Shown: one piece after another, positions 43,880 to 54,839 of the stretch | Numbering within the stretch: the first letter of the stretch is position 1 | How the letters are laid out: each line of letters begins with the position of its first letter | Source of the DNA: Lunularia cruciata | Taxonomy: Eukaryota; Streptophyta; Marchantiopsida; Lunulariales; Lunulariaceae | Direction: 5' to 3' | Length of the DNA stretch: 64,000 bases | Assembly: GCA_948567375.1 (NCBI GenBank) | Contig: OX419758.1 | Span: 43,157,001 to 43,221,000, forward strand | The notes under the pieces: generated by a model | What the model saw: only the letters and a program-made list of their open reading frames with translations | Databases searched by the model: none | What the model was told of the DNA's origin: nothing | Made by a program: the position numbers and the translations under genes

Positions 43880-46140
43880 GGTTCAGGCCAAGCTCTAACT
43901 CTTTGAGAACTTCTGCTTCTTGTCTCTCTGTCCAAGTCAAACTCAACCTTGCAATTTCTCTCTTCCTAAATCTCTGTCCAAGGCAACTCAAAATTTCCTG
44001 CCTCCTAGTTGTCTCTCTGTCCGGGCGAGCAGAACCCTCTCTCCCTTGAATTTCTCTGCCTTGTGTTGTTCTTTTCAGGCCTTTGATACTCCATCCTGTC
44101 ACAAAATCACACACAATCCATTCTCTCTCCTTCCCCTCTTCTCTCAAAAATAAAAATAAAAATAAAATATTTCCTTAGTTCTACTCCCAACAAAAGACCT
44201 CACTTTTTGAGAAATTCCTAATCTCTTCCTACAGCCAGAGCCTTCTCCGTAAAAAATTTCCACTTTCTTCCCGTTCTCAGCAGACTCCTTTCTCAAAATT
44301 TCTATTGCTTCTTTGTCCTAGAAAGTTCTCTCCCTTGTTGTCACACTAGTCACAAAACCCCTTTCCTTCCAAAAATGCCTCTCTCCTTTGTCCAAGCCAA
44401 AGCCTTTCTCCCAAAAATTTCTCTCTCCTTCCCTGTCTGTTCAGGCGCTATTTCCTTGAAAATTCTCCTTCTCTCTATCTTCGTGTTTAGGCCTTCTCCT
44501 TGAAGCAAAACCCTCTCTCTGTTCAGGCCTCTATTATAGCCAAGCCTTCACATCGAGAGTTCTTCCATATTGTTCCTGCATAGGCCCTAAGCCTCTCTCT
44601 AGTTTTCTTGTACAGCAAGCACATTCTTTTCTCTCCCTCTGTCTTGCTCAAAGCCACTTCTTGATGCCTTCTCGCTGATCTGGTCTGCCTAGACCCGCTT
44701 TGGAATTCCTTGCAAAACCCTATCTTCCTTCAAGATTTTCTCTTTTGTCACAAGCACCAAGTTTCCCTTCTCTTGAATCTCCTCTCACTGTCCAGTCCAG
44801 ACCGTTCTCTCACACAAAATTCCTCTTGAGGAGTCTTCTCTTGCCAAATTTCTTCAATGCTTTCTTCAAATGATCTCTCCCAAGTCCTGTCACAATTCAA
44901 AACCTATCACAAAACCTCTTCTCTCGAGAAGTCTTCTTTTGACCAAACCCTCCCTTTGAAATCTCTTCTTTGTTGTTGTCATGTACAAGCCTTATCTCTT
45001 GGGTTTTCCTGCACAACCTCTCTTCTCCTTCCCTTTGTCTTGGCCAGACCTCTCTCTTCGAGAGCTCTTCCTCTTGCTGCTCCTCAGCACAAGCCCTTAT
45101 CTCTTGAGTGTTCTTGCACAACCTCTCTTCTTTCAAATGTACTCTCTTCTGTCTTTCCCGATGACCCCTCTTCTCTGCCAAGGCACACTCAATTTCCCTT
45201 TCTTCCTATCTCTCCCTTGCACATGACAAGCCTTTTCCCTCTCGATTTTTTCTTTTGTCCCTGCCAGCCAAAGCTCTTTCCCAAAAAAATTTGCTCTTCT
45301 TGTCACACAAGTCACAAAACCCCTTTTTCTCTTCAAAAAGTCCTCTCTCCTTTGTCCAAGCCTTTGCTCTCTCAAAAATTTTCTTCTCCCTTCTTGTCAT
45401 TGTCCAAGTCTTCCTCTTGAAGCTTTCTCCTCTGTCCATGTTAGCCAGCCCTATCTCCTTCAAAAATTCTCAAAGAACTTTTCATGATCACTCTCCAAAT
45501 CCCTATTTAGGCAAAAGCTCTTTCTCCCAATACTTTCCTCTCTTGTCTTGGCTTGCTTTCAAGCCCCTATTCAGGCAAAAGCTCTTTCTTCTGATTCTTT
45601 TCCTCTCTTATCTTGGCTTGCTCTCAAGCCCTACATAAGCCAAATCATCCCCTTTGATAATTTCCTCCTTTCTACAGGCCAAAGCCCTTCTTTCCAAAAA
45701 TTCCTCTCCTTCAATCTCCTTGATCAGTCCAGACCTTCCCCTCAAAGGTTCCCCTATCCAGACCTCATTTTCCAAATCTCTTCTCCTTGAGAATTTTTCC
45801 ATATTCTCTCTTTCTTGTTCGAACCCCTCTAGAGTTTCTCTCTCTCTCTCTCCTAGCCTCCTTCTTTGATGATTTTCTTGTCCCCCTTTTCTTTTCCTTC
45901 TCTCTTAGTGCAAAAAATATCTCCCTTGTTCAGGCCTCTCCTCAAAGCATAAACCTTCTCCTCTCTCTTGCTCTACTGTCACAATTCCCTTGTCCTCAAA
46001 AAACCCTTCACAAAACCTATTTCTCGGGAAGTCTTTGCTTGACCAAAACTCTTAGTTTTAGAGATTCTTCCATGTTCTCCTTATTCTCCTCCCTTTTCCA
46101 CCACTCCTCTTCTTTTAGATATTATCCTTTGCAGCCAGCA
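43880..46140. repeat. 2.2-kb pyrimidine-rich, repeat-structured tract
   Basis: The plus strand is dominated by C and T (purine-rich on the minus strand), with recurring phrases such as CTCTCTCC, TTGTCCAAGCC, TTCAGGCC and CAAAAATT. It looks like a long array of strongly diverged repeats about 50-60 bp in period. The open frame at 44857-45420 is a by-product of the composition (Ser/Leu/Phe/Pro-rich) and not a credible gene. The tract follows gypsy-4 gag and could belong to that element's long leader or LTR. A TGTAACA-type LTR edge may lie near 46247-46253 on the minus strand. Confidence 0.6.
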
Positions 46141-46309
46141 ACATAAAACTCCCGAGCTTATGTAACACCCAAAAAACAAAAGCTCTCAAGACAAGGTAAC
46201 CTAAAATGACTCCCGAGACATAATAACATAAAAAGAAGTGTTTAGTTCACTGTTACATAAAAAAAAACTCACACCAAATGGCATTAATGCCATGCATAGA
46301 TTATTTTCC

Positions 46310-46972
46310 CAACGACACATGGCTCAATGAAGACTTTTGTATTTGATTATGAATGATATTTTGAAGCTACAAATCTTCAAGATGAATGAAGACAGATTCT
46401 CTTGTCTTCAAGGCAATTGGATGGAATGGAAAAACTATGGTGACAATTCCAAGTAGAGCAAGTTGAACGGTAGTTTGTTGTGCAAATCTTGATATGGGAA
46501 GAATTCAAGATTAAAAATTATTAGGCAATTCCAAGCTATAAATGCCACATTAGCTGCATAAGATAGATAAGCAAAATTGAAGCAGATTGGTTTTATAAGA
46601 AGCTACATCACTTAATTCCAGAACACCATAATGCAAATTCCAAATATATTGAAAGGTGAAGCTTTGGATTGATTTGTGAGTAGCTTGAAGTCATGCACCA
46701 AATTAGAAAGGACAATATAGGAGTGAAAAGTCTTAGAGGAAGCCATGCAGTTGGTTCCTTGGTTGCAACAACTTGGTCTTGACCTTGACCTTGACCTTGA
46801 CCTTCACAAACCTACCCATACACTACACGCAAGTGGAGGAGTCGGCACCAATGGAGATCAATGTCATCCAACAAAAACCACTTGGCCCTACAGATAGGGA
46901 AAGATTGTGAAAAGATTAATGGTTGCTTTTATTGTTGCCAAATTGGGCATCGTATAGATATTTTTCTTATTG
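46310..46972 (+). pseudogene. Gypsy gag fragment with zinc knuckle
   Basis: Plus-strand remnant homologous to gypsy-1/gypsy-3 Gag. It ends in a zinc knuckle near 46920-46960 (CFYCCQIGHRIDIF, last Cys lost). A short GACCTT run sits at about 46777-46803. Similarity stops abruptly near 46972, where the PHD-type gypsy region begins. It has no LTR of its own. Confidence 0.68.
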
Positions 46973-48359
46973 GGGGTGTAGGATTTGGAGAGACATGGTC
47001 TCATTCATTTGGTGATTTTTAGATGGCCATGTTAGGGACATATACACGCTGGCCAAGGTTTGGGTCTTTAAGATCCTTGATCTGGTGTGTTTTGGGAGAT
47101 GTTATGGATGCTACGACATCTCTAAGTTCATCAGTCTCCAACTTACAATTTGGAGAACGTCCCTTTGATGGGTGATTCTTGTATTTGGGTGGTAGCAAGC
47201 ACAAATCAGGTCCATTCTTGGATGGGACATGCCGTGTTGTTGGATGTAGCTAGAGTGGGATCACAAGCTCATTGTCTTTGTCTTTGATGGACGAACCTCC
47301 CTAGAGAGGTTCTACAACATGCTTATGATGGGATTCAACAACTAGACTATATCATTGTTGATGACATCTTGGATGTTAGGTGTCAATCTCAAATGGTATG
47401 GCTTAGTGGCTGATAGATCACTTATGGTAGTGGTGAACCTAGTTGGACAACCCCAAGCCGCTTTTCCCACACTTATACATTTCCCAAGCTCCCACATTTC
47501 CTGTTTCTTGAGAGTGAGGTCTTAGACTGGTTTGGGACTCACAATTATAGTAGTTGGTGGAGCCCAACGCCGATGAAAGAGAGTGAGAAATGGGTTTTTG
47601 CACCGGTATTTCCTCTATTCTAGTAGTATTAGAGGCATCCATGCATTAGGTGTTAGGTCAGGCTATAGAACTGAACTGTTTAACCTGGATTGTGAGCCTT
47701 GGCTTGGCAGAGTAGCATAAGAATGTGCTTGATAGGCATCACCACTCAAACACTTGTCAACTTTGTCCTATGAAGACGGTTCAAGCACATGCTAGGGATG
47801 ATGGACCAAGTAGATAGGGTATTCTTGGGACACAACCAATGGCTACTAGGGAGAGTGGTCTTCATGGAGTCCATCTAGGTGAGCATTGCCTACTTGGATT
47901 ACACTCTTGGTCTACTTGGCATGCAACTAGAGGATGTATAGAGCTTGCAGCCAAAGTAAAGGGAGTTTTTTACACTAAGGTTGGGACTTCAAGTGCTTGG
48001 AGGCATGACACTACTACTTGCAAAGGCTCAATGTAGCAGCCAATCATTATGTCTTCCACTCTTATGATAGTTATAGAGGATACTTGGGAGCCAGATCTAG
48101 GACCCAAGTTTACAAGAGAGAAAAGACGGAGAGTTTGGAGGTTCTTGAGGAGCTACACAAGTTGTTTTTCTTTCAATATGAAGGATTTGGATGCTCTAAA
48201 AGGACCTGGTATTTGGATTGAGCTGACTAGCAATACACTAGTTTTTTGACATCCCTATCAATATAGTGATATGGAAAAAATATTGATTCAGAGCCGGAGT
48301 AGTGACCTTTTTGAGGCTGGTTTGGTGGAGATTCAAGTGGAGAGTATGCATTAGCTATA

Positions 48360-49470
48360 GTGATGCCAACCAAGAAGGATATGCATGACAATTACATAAA
48401 TAGGCAGATGTGTGGAGATTACCGTCCTATCAACCGATAGACTAAGGTTGATTTGTATGCCATGCCTACACTAAAGGAGATCTTTGATGCAATTGGGCAT
48501 GTAAAGGTCTTCAACACTTTGGATCTTCAAGTAGGATATCATCAATTGCCAATCAAGGAGGAGGATAAGTCCATAATAGCCTTTTGGGCTATTGATCCTC
48601 ACAACAAGGATGTGTTATATCAATGGAGGTTCTTACCATTTGGGTTAAAGAACACTCCTACCAAGTTCCAAAGGATCATGGACAAAATCCTAATTGAATT
48701 GGGTTTCGCTTGATGCTATATTGATGACATTTTGGTCTATAGTACTATAGTGGAGGAGCATGAGAGACATTTGTTGGAGGTATTTGAGAGGATGAGATCT
48801 CATGGACTCAAATTACATCTTGGGAAGTGTAGGTTCTTCTGCGGGTAGGTTGAGTATTTGGGTCACACTTTCTATGTGACTATCTAGAGGACTTGGTGTT
48901 CAATAGATCAAGGTGTAGGCTATTTCACGTATTCCTTGGTCTATGGATGTGAGTAGAGTGCAAGCATTCCTTGGGTTGGCAAACTTCTATTGTTGCTATG
49001 TTAGAGGATTAATGCCATTGCCACGGCCTTAAAAAGCTGACCAAGGTTACACAAGAGTGGTGTTGGGGAGATGAGCAAGAGAGAGCTTTTGTAGAGCTCA
49101 AGGAGAGGTTGACATCTACTCCTATTTTGAGTAGACTGATCAGATGATGACCATTTCAAGCTCGCACTAATTGGAGTATGTTGGAGCTTGGAACAGTGTT
49201 CACCCAACATGATGATAAGGAAAATGAGTTTGTGGCTAGCTATTCCAACAATTCAGCAAAGGCAAAATATAGTTCATATGAGGGAGAGTGTTTGGCAAAA
49301 ATATAGGCAATAGTACATTTCCGATGTTACCTATTTGGTAACCCTTCTACTCTTGTCATTGATCATTAGCCATTGAAGAGGTTGATGGAGTCCAAAAAGC
49401 TTTCAAGGAAGCGTCCATGATGGGCTCTGATTTTATATGAGTATGATTTCATAATTATTCATAGACCTAC
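48360..49470 (+). pseudogene. Gypsy-5 reverse transcriptase and RNase H
   Basis: RT at 48453-48713 is open: MPTLKEIFDAIGHVKVFNTL, DLQVGYHQLPIKEEDKSI and QWRFLPFGLKNTPTKFQRIM. A TGA (48711-48713) precedes an intact YIDD active site at 48717-48728 in the same frame. Thumb sequence HERHLLEVFERMRSHGLKLH follows. RNase H is recognisable from the connection (WGDEQERAFVELKERLTSTP) through FVASYSNNSAKAKYSSYEGE and the terminal IIIHRPTMVNHDADGLSRNP. Confidence 0.84.
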
Positions 49471-49471
49471 A

Positions 49472-50815
49472 ATGGTGAACCATGATGCAGATGGGTTGAG
49501 TAGAAACCCATGTCCTAGCCAGCAGGATCAAACTAGAGCATGTTGGCATGGTGAGACAGATGAGGAGATAGTGCCAGGTTGGCATGCATATGCCTTTCTT
49601 TGTATATTTTTTGAGGCTTTGGTGATATCTCTCTTAGCACATACAAGAGGAGTTATTGAGGTCACAGATCTAAAGCGTGGAGATAGTGGTATAGTTCAGC
49701 AAGATATTCATGATGATGTCTTAGTGATAGATAATCTTTGGATTGGGGTTGTGGGTGGCACAGTTGGGGCCAAGGAGAGAGACCATGTTCTTCAACATGC
49801 AAGACGGTTTACATTGGAGGGCAAACACATTTTGTGTGTATGGGAGGATAATAGAGTGCAAGTAGTACCACTTCCATCTCAAAGACCACAATTGGTTCAT
49901 GATGCTTATGAGGAGCTAAGACATTTTGGATTAAAGCATACATATAGCTTGCTCTAGGGTCATTATTGATGGCACGGTATGCAGACCAATGTATAACAAT
50001 TTGTTACTAGATGTGTGGTTTGTGACTAAATTAGAGCATCATTTAATTCTCTTATGCCATAATTACACCTATTACCTATCATGATGTTGGATTACTGCTA
50101 GAGTTTGGACTTTGCCAGACCTTTACCATTGATTGTGAGACATCATTAGTATATTTTGGTGATGGTGGAGCACTTCTCCAAGTGGATTGAGTTGGTGGCA
50201 CTTCTTGACAAGTCCAATGAAGGGATGGCTTGCTCATTCTTGGATTGAGTTCTCAATCCATTTGGTGCATCAACTAAGGTTTTGACTGATTAGGGTATAG
50301 AGCTCCTAGGGAAGTTTCAGGTCTTGTGTGACAAGGCTTTGATTGATCATTGTACTACTTCCCAAGATAACTTTGAGGTAGATAGCTTAGCATAGAGAGT
50401 GGTTCAGATAGTGAAGATAGGATTGCAAAAGTATAGTTTGCAAAGAGGCCACTTGGGAGATTGGGATCTCTAGTTACCTTGGTTGTCCATGGGCTATCAA
50501 TTCAGCCGGCAAGTCTCCTTAGCATCTTTCTCTCCTTACTTTCTACTCTATGGATGAGATCCAGATTTACCTACAGCCATTTGTTGAGATTCTATTGTAG
50601 TTTTGGACTTGGATGATCCAAATGTATTAATGAGTGCATGTTCTCAATGGGCAGAGATCTTTTGGAGAGTGATGCCAATGGCCTTTGAGAACTTGGTGAT
50701 TGCTCAGCATAGGGATACCTTATGCTATATTACCACTCAAGGAGGAGGTTATAGACCCTTGATTCATTTCATTGATTTCATCCAAGTGACTATGTATATC
50801 TATAGTAGATAGCAC
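49472..50815 (+). pseudogene. Gypsy-5 linker and integrase
   Basis: An open 161-codon stretch (49472-49957) runs from the end of RNase H through a linker to the integrase zinc domain: HDAYEELRHFGLKHTYSLL gives the histidines and CVVCD near 50015 the cysteines. The core is readable in the same frame with internal stops: MVEHFSKWIELVAL near 50162, KFQVLCDKALIDHCTTS near 50310, GDWDL and SMGYQFSRQ beyond 50450. 50603-50812 covers the integrase C-terminal region (AFENLVIAQHRDTLCYITTQ). Only stops, no frameshift, separate these blocks from the PHD finger. Confidence 0.82.
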
Positions 50816-51001
50816 CGACAACACTTGATGTTTCTATAGGCCGCACTATCTTGAAAGTGCATGAGGTTTTGCCATCTAGAGTCCTTATGTTGGAAGGATG
50901 TGATGGTATTGTTTGGAAGGATCATGTGTGCAATTGTGTGCCATGCTAAAAATTGATGGTATATGGACCCAAGCTTAGCACTTGTATAGGTAGGCTTGTG
51001 G

Positions 51002-51136
51002 TGTATGTTATGCGGATCTCCTAGTGGAGCTGCTACTATATTAGTGTGTGATAATTGTTTGAGAGGATGGCATATGGCATGTATGACTCCTCTCCTCATG
51101 GTGGTTTTTTAAGGACAATGGTTATATCCTAGATGT
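51002..51136 (+). pseudogene. PHD finger at the C-terminus of gypsy-5 pol
   Basis: Same frame as the integrase. Cysteines and histidine fall as CMLCGSPSGAATILVCDNC, then RGWHMACMTP, then GQWLYPRC. That is C-x2-C-x11-C-x2-C-x4-H-x2-C and a final W-x-(C to Y)-P-x-C, the C4HC3 spacing of a PHD finger, with one Cys changed to Tyr (TAT for TGT) and one stop (51110-51112). PHD fingers read histone H3 tails, so it could play the targeting role that chromodomains have in other gypsies. That role is inference. Confidence 0.75.
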
Positions 51137-51846
51137 ACTTGATGTTTAGCTAGTTCATCCTTTATATGGTATAGATTGTAGATAGGCAACTAATAATGTG
51201 GCTCAATAGCACCTGGCCTCTTGATCTTTTGACCACTATAGGGTATGCCATATACTTGGAGTAGACGGCTATTTGGAGTTAGAGGGATCTAACTACCAAC
51301 TATGAGGGCAATTGTGGTACTTTAGAGTCCATGTATGACCTATGTGTGAGTTGTGCTTCTATAGTGTGTGATGTTGACAATGATGTATGTTGTGTAGTAA
51401 TGTATATATGCACTACAACTATCATTCCATTTGTAGTGTTGCACCTAGATTGCTCCGACTCTAGAGTAGTAGTGTTGGTATTGAGCAATATTTTGGTAGT
51501 TACTCATATGCTACTTGTCAATGGTCAAATTTCATGTTTAGGGTATTGACTACATGGTGGGGCCCATTGTCACTTGCACCACTTTCATCTTTGGGTGTGC
51601 CATCAGCAAGACCATTAGGGTTTGAGACCTAGCTCAAGTCCAAGGTGTATACTTTCAAAGTGTAGCTCCAAAGAGCTCACTTCTCTAATGTTGAACTTTT
51701 GAGTTCCTGGCTATGGTGGATAGAGGCCGGCAAGTGTCACTTGGATTCTCTTAGCTAGAGTGTGTGTAGCTTGATGGTAATCAGTGCCCAATTGTTGGAA
51801 AACTATTGAGTGACACATCAAGTACTAATCTAATTGAGTGTGATCA
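51137..51846. other. Unassigned stretch after gypsy-5
   Basis: No domain recognised. It may be the 3' untranslated part or LTR of gypsy-5, but I found no second copy to define LTR limits. It ends where chromovirus RNase H sequence begins at about 51847. Confidence 0.4.
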
Positions 51847-52823
51847 TGATTTTTTGACGTTATCATGATTGCCGTCGTGATGAGAGGAAGAGTTTTCAAA
51901 TTAGGTTGTCATGGTAGGGCATCGGAGATTACATGGAACCTACAAGGTTTGTACTCAAGTTTGATATCAAACAACTATAGTTGTACCTCCCATCAATGAT
52001 GTCAACTCTTCATGTGCTCTAGATGTAATGTTTTACAACAAGAGTTTATGATCAATTTGTATGATCACTTGTTTCTCCAAGAGATAATGCCTCCATAGCT
52101 TGGTGGCATATACCATTGCTAGTTGTTCTTGATCTCAAGTAGAGTAATTCCTTTTTGTGGTATTTAGTCAATGGGATACAAAGGCAATCGGATGTAACTC
52201 ATCTTGAAATTCCTATTGCAACATAACTCCAATAGCAAAGTTAGAAGCATTGAAGTCAACCACACAAGGTAGTTGAAGATCATATGGTTTAAAGAATGGA
52301 TCTTGAAGACACCATATGTTTTAGCTTCTGGAATTCTACTTCATACTTGGTGGTCCATTGATAACTTGAGGTCTTCTCAAAGAGGTTGGTCAATGGTGTG
52401 GTCACATGAGCATAGTAGTGGATGAATTGTTGGTAAAAACTTGCCAGTCCATTAAATGCGCCTGCACTTATGTGGCATCCTTTGGAGTAGGCCAATCAAT
52501 AATAGCCTTGATCTTCTCCTCTTCCATCTTGATCCCCTTTGATGAAATCTTATGATCCAAGAAGGTAACTTCCATATGCCAAAAGGCACACTTTGACTTC
52601 TTGCAATAAAACTTCCACTAACAAAGTCATCTTAAGACTTCTTGCACTTGATTTGCATGTTTTGCCTTCATCTTGCTATAGATTAAAATATTATCCAAGA
52701 ACACCACCATGTACCAATCCAATAGCCCATCCAACACCCTATGCATCTGATCCATGAAAACTATTGGAGCATTAGTGAGCTTGAAAAATAGAACTCTCCA
52801 TTCAAAATACCCATACCTTGTGT
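51847..52823 (-). pseudogene. Gypsy-2 RT C-terminal part and RNase H
   Basis: Collinear with gypsy-1 26.68-27.63 kb. It encodes [40 protein letters not shown] and LDNILIYSKMKAKHA at 52627-52845 (the FLDD site is LDN, with Asp to Asn). Then GLASFYQQFIHYYAHVTTPL and NLFEKTSSYQWTTKYE at 52289-52495. Multiple stops and shifts follow. The right end is cut by an inserted LTR. Confidence 0.82.
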
Positions 52824-54209
52824 TGTGAGCCGGCCTGTCTCTCACTCAAGATGAACCTCTGATGGCTATTATGGTAGCACACCATGGACTAAGAAGGCAA
52901 GGAACCCGAACTCCATCATACTCCTCTAAGGCTAACACTCCAAGACTCAAGACATTGCTCACTAGAGAACTCAATGAGAGAGAGATAGTTGCAAATGAAA
53001 TGATGATCAGTACCTCCTCACTCCTTGTTTATATACTTGTGAAATAGTTACGTACCAAAGTTACTAATTACCATAGTAACTCAAGTTACTAGACTAAAAG
53101 TCAAGTAAAGTCAAAAAGTAGAAAGGAATATCCATTCACATGGGCATATTCCCCTAAGCATGTGGTCTTATCTTGACCTGTGAGTTGGCATGTCTCTCAC
53201 TCAGGATGAACCTCTGATGGCTATTATGGTAGCGCACCATGGACTAAGAAGGCAAGGAACCCGAATTCCATCATACTCCTCCAAGGCTAACACTCCGAGA
53301 CTCAAGACATTGCTCACTAGAGAACTCAATGAGAGAGAGATAGTTGCAAATGAAAGGATGATGAGTACCTCCTCACCCCTTGTTTATATACTTGTGAAAT
53401 AGTTACGTACCAAAGTTACTAATTACCATAGTAACTCAAGTTACTAGACTAAAAGTCAAGTAAAGTCAAAAAGTAGAAAGGAATATCCATTCACATGGGC
53501 ATATTCCCCTAAGCATGTGGTCTTATCTTGACCCAACCACTAAGTCAAGGATTCCTTCACATGGGCTATCCTTGGACTAAAGAAGAATCCAAAACAAAAA
53601 GGCTTGCGGGCCCAAGAGTTCTCAACTCTTTCCTCAAAGCCAAACACCTAGGAATAATACCAAGTCAACACACTAAAATCTAAAATAGTGGTGCTCATCT
53701 TTTCTACTTCCTCTAAAGTAAGGTCCTCTCTATCTTAGCTATAACTAACTTTAGCTAACCATGACTAATATAGAACCATCCTTTATCTCTATATAAATAA
53801 TATCTCTTAAGTACTTGTAATACCAAGCTAAATATCACAATACCATAAACATGCACAAATGAGTGTTACAGACCCAACCACTAAGTCATGGATTCCTTCA
53901 CATGGGCTATCCTTAGACTAAAGAAGAATCCAAAACAAAAAGGCTTGCGGGCCCAAGAGTTCTCTACTCTTTCCTCAAAGCCAAACACCTAGGAATAATA
54001 CCAAGTCAACACACTAAAATCCAAAATAGTGGTGCTCATCTTTTCTACTTCCTCTAAAGTAAGGTCCCCTCTAATAGCTATGACTAAATTTAGCTAATCA
54101 TGACTAATGTAGAACCATCCTTTATCTCTATATAAATAATATCTCTCAAGTACTTGTAATACCAAGCTAAATATCACAATACCACACACATGCATAAATG
54201 GGTGTTACA
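52824..54209 (-). repeat. LTR-in-LTR: copy 3 of the 677-690 bp family containing copy 4
   Basis: The outer LTR is in two parts, 52824-53178 and 53871-54209 (694 bp together). The inner LTR, 53179-53870 (692 bp), starts TGTGAGTTGG and ends GTGTTACA. It interrupts the outer one at CTTGACC/GACCCAACC with a 4-bp duplication GACC. Both are minus-oriented relative to copies at 30851 and 37668. The two are very similar, so both insertions were probably recent relative to the host gypsy. Confidence 0.88.
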
Positions 54210-54834
54210 GGCCTGACTCTCACTCAAGATGAACCTCTAATGGCTATTATGGTAATGCACCATGGACTAATAAAGCAAAGAACCATAACTCTATCATACT
54301 CATCCAAGGCTAACACTCCAAGACTCAAGACATTGCTCACTAGAGAACTCAATGAGAGAGAGATAGTTGCAAATAAAAGGATGATGAGTACCTCTTGACC
54401 CCTAGTTTATATACTTGTGAAATAAACATGCATCAAAGATACTAATTATTGGAGTAACTCAACTTACTAGGATAAATTCAAATAAAATAAAAAAGCTAAA
54501 AGAATATCCATGATCATGGGAATATTCTCCTAAGCATGTGGTCTTATCTTGACCTAACCACTAAGTCAAGGATTCCTTCACATGGGCTTTCCTTGGATTA
54601 TAGAAGAATCCGAAACAAAAAGGGCTTGGGGGTCCAAGCGCCTTAAACTCTTTCCTCAAAGCCAAACACCAAGGAATAATACCAAGTCAATACACTAGAA
54701 TCCAAAATAGTGGTGCTCATCTTTTCAACTTCCTCTAAAGTAAAGTCTCCTTCTATCTTAGCTATGACTAAATTTAGTTAATCATGATTAATATAGAACC
54801 ATCCTTTATCTCTATATAAATAATATTCTCTTGA
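54210..54834 (-). repeat. Partial LTR of the 677-690 bp family (copy 5)
   Basis: It begins directly after the outer LTR of the stack, lacking the first few bases (GGCCTGACTCTCACTC). It is collinear with the others until about 54834, where the last 60 or so bases are missing and gypsy-2 sequence resumes. It is more diverged than copies 3 and 4. Confidence 0.8.
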
Positions 54835-54839
54835 ACTAT

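Larger units (their letters stand above)
46975..51140 (+). mobile_element. Gypsy-5: Ty3-gypsy whose pol ends in a PHD finger
   Basis: Plus-strand pol in the gypsy order RT (48.4-48.85 kb), RNase H (49.0-49.5 kb), integrase (49.85-50.6 kb), then a C-terminal C4HC3 PHD-type finger (51002-51136). It differs from gypsy-1, which ends in a chromodomain, and from gypsy-4. The 46.98-48.3 kb part is badly decayed upstream pol. I could not pair LTRs: a G-run followed by TGTAGGATTTGG near 46974-46985 could be an LTR edge. Confidence 0.78.

Noticed and set aside
44857-45420. Long plus-strand open frame of 187 codons in the pyrimidine tract
   Set aside because: Its Ser/Leu/Phe/Pro-rich product simply mirrors the C/T-rich DNA. 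Overlapping frames on both strands are equally open and no domain is visible.
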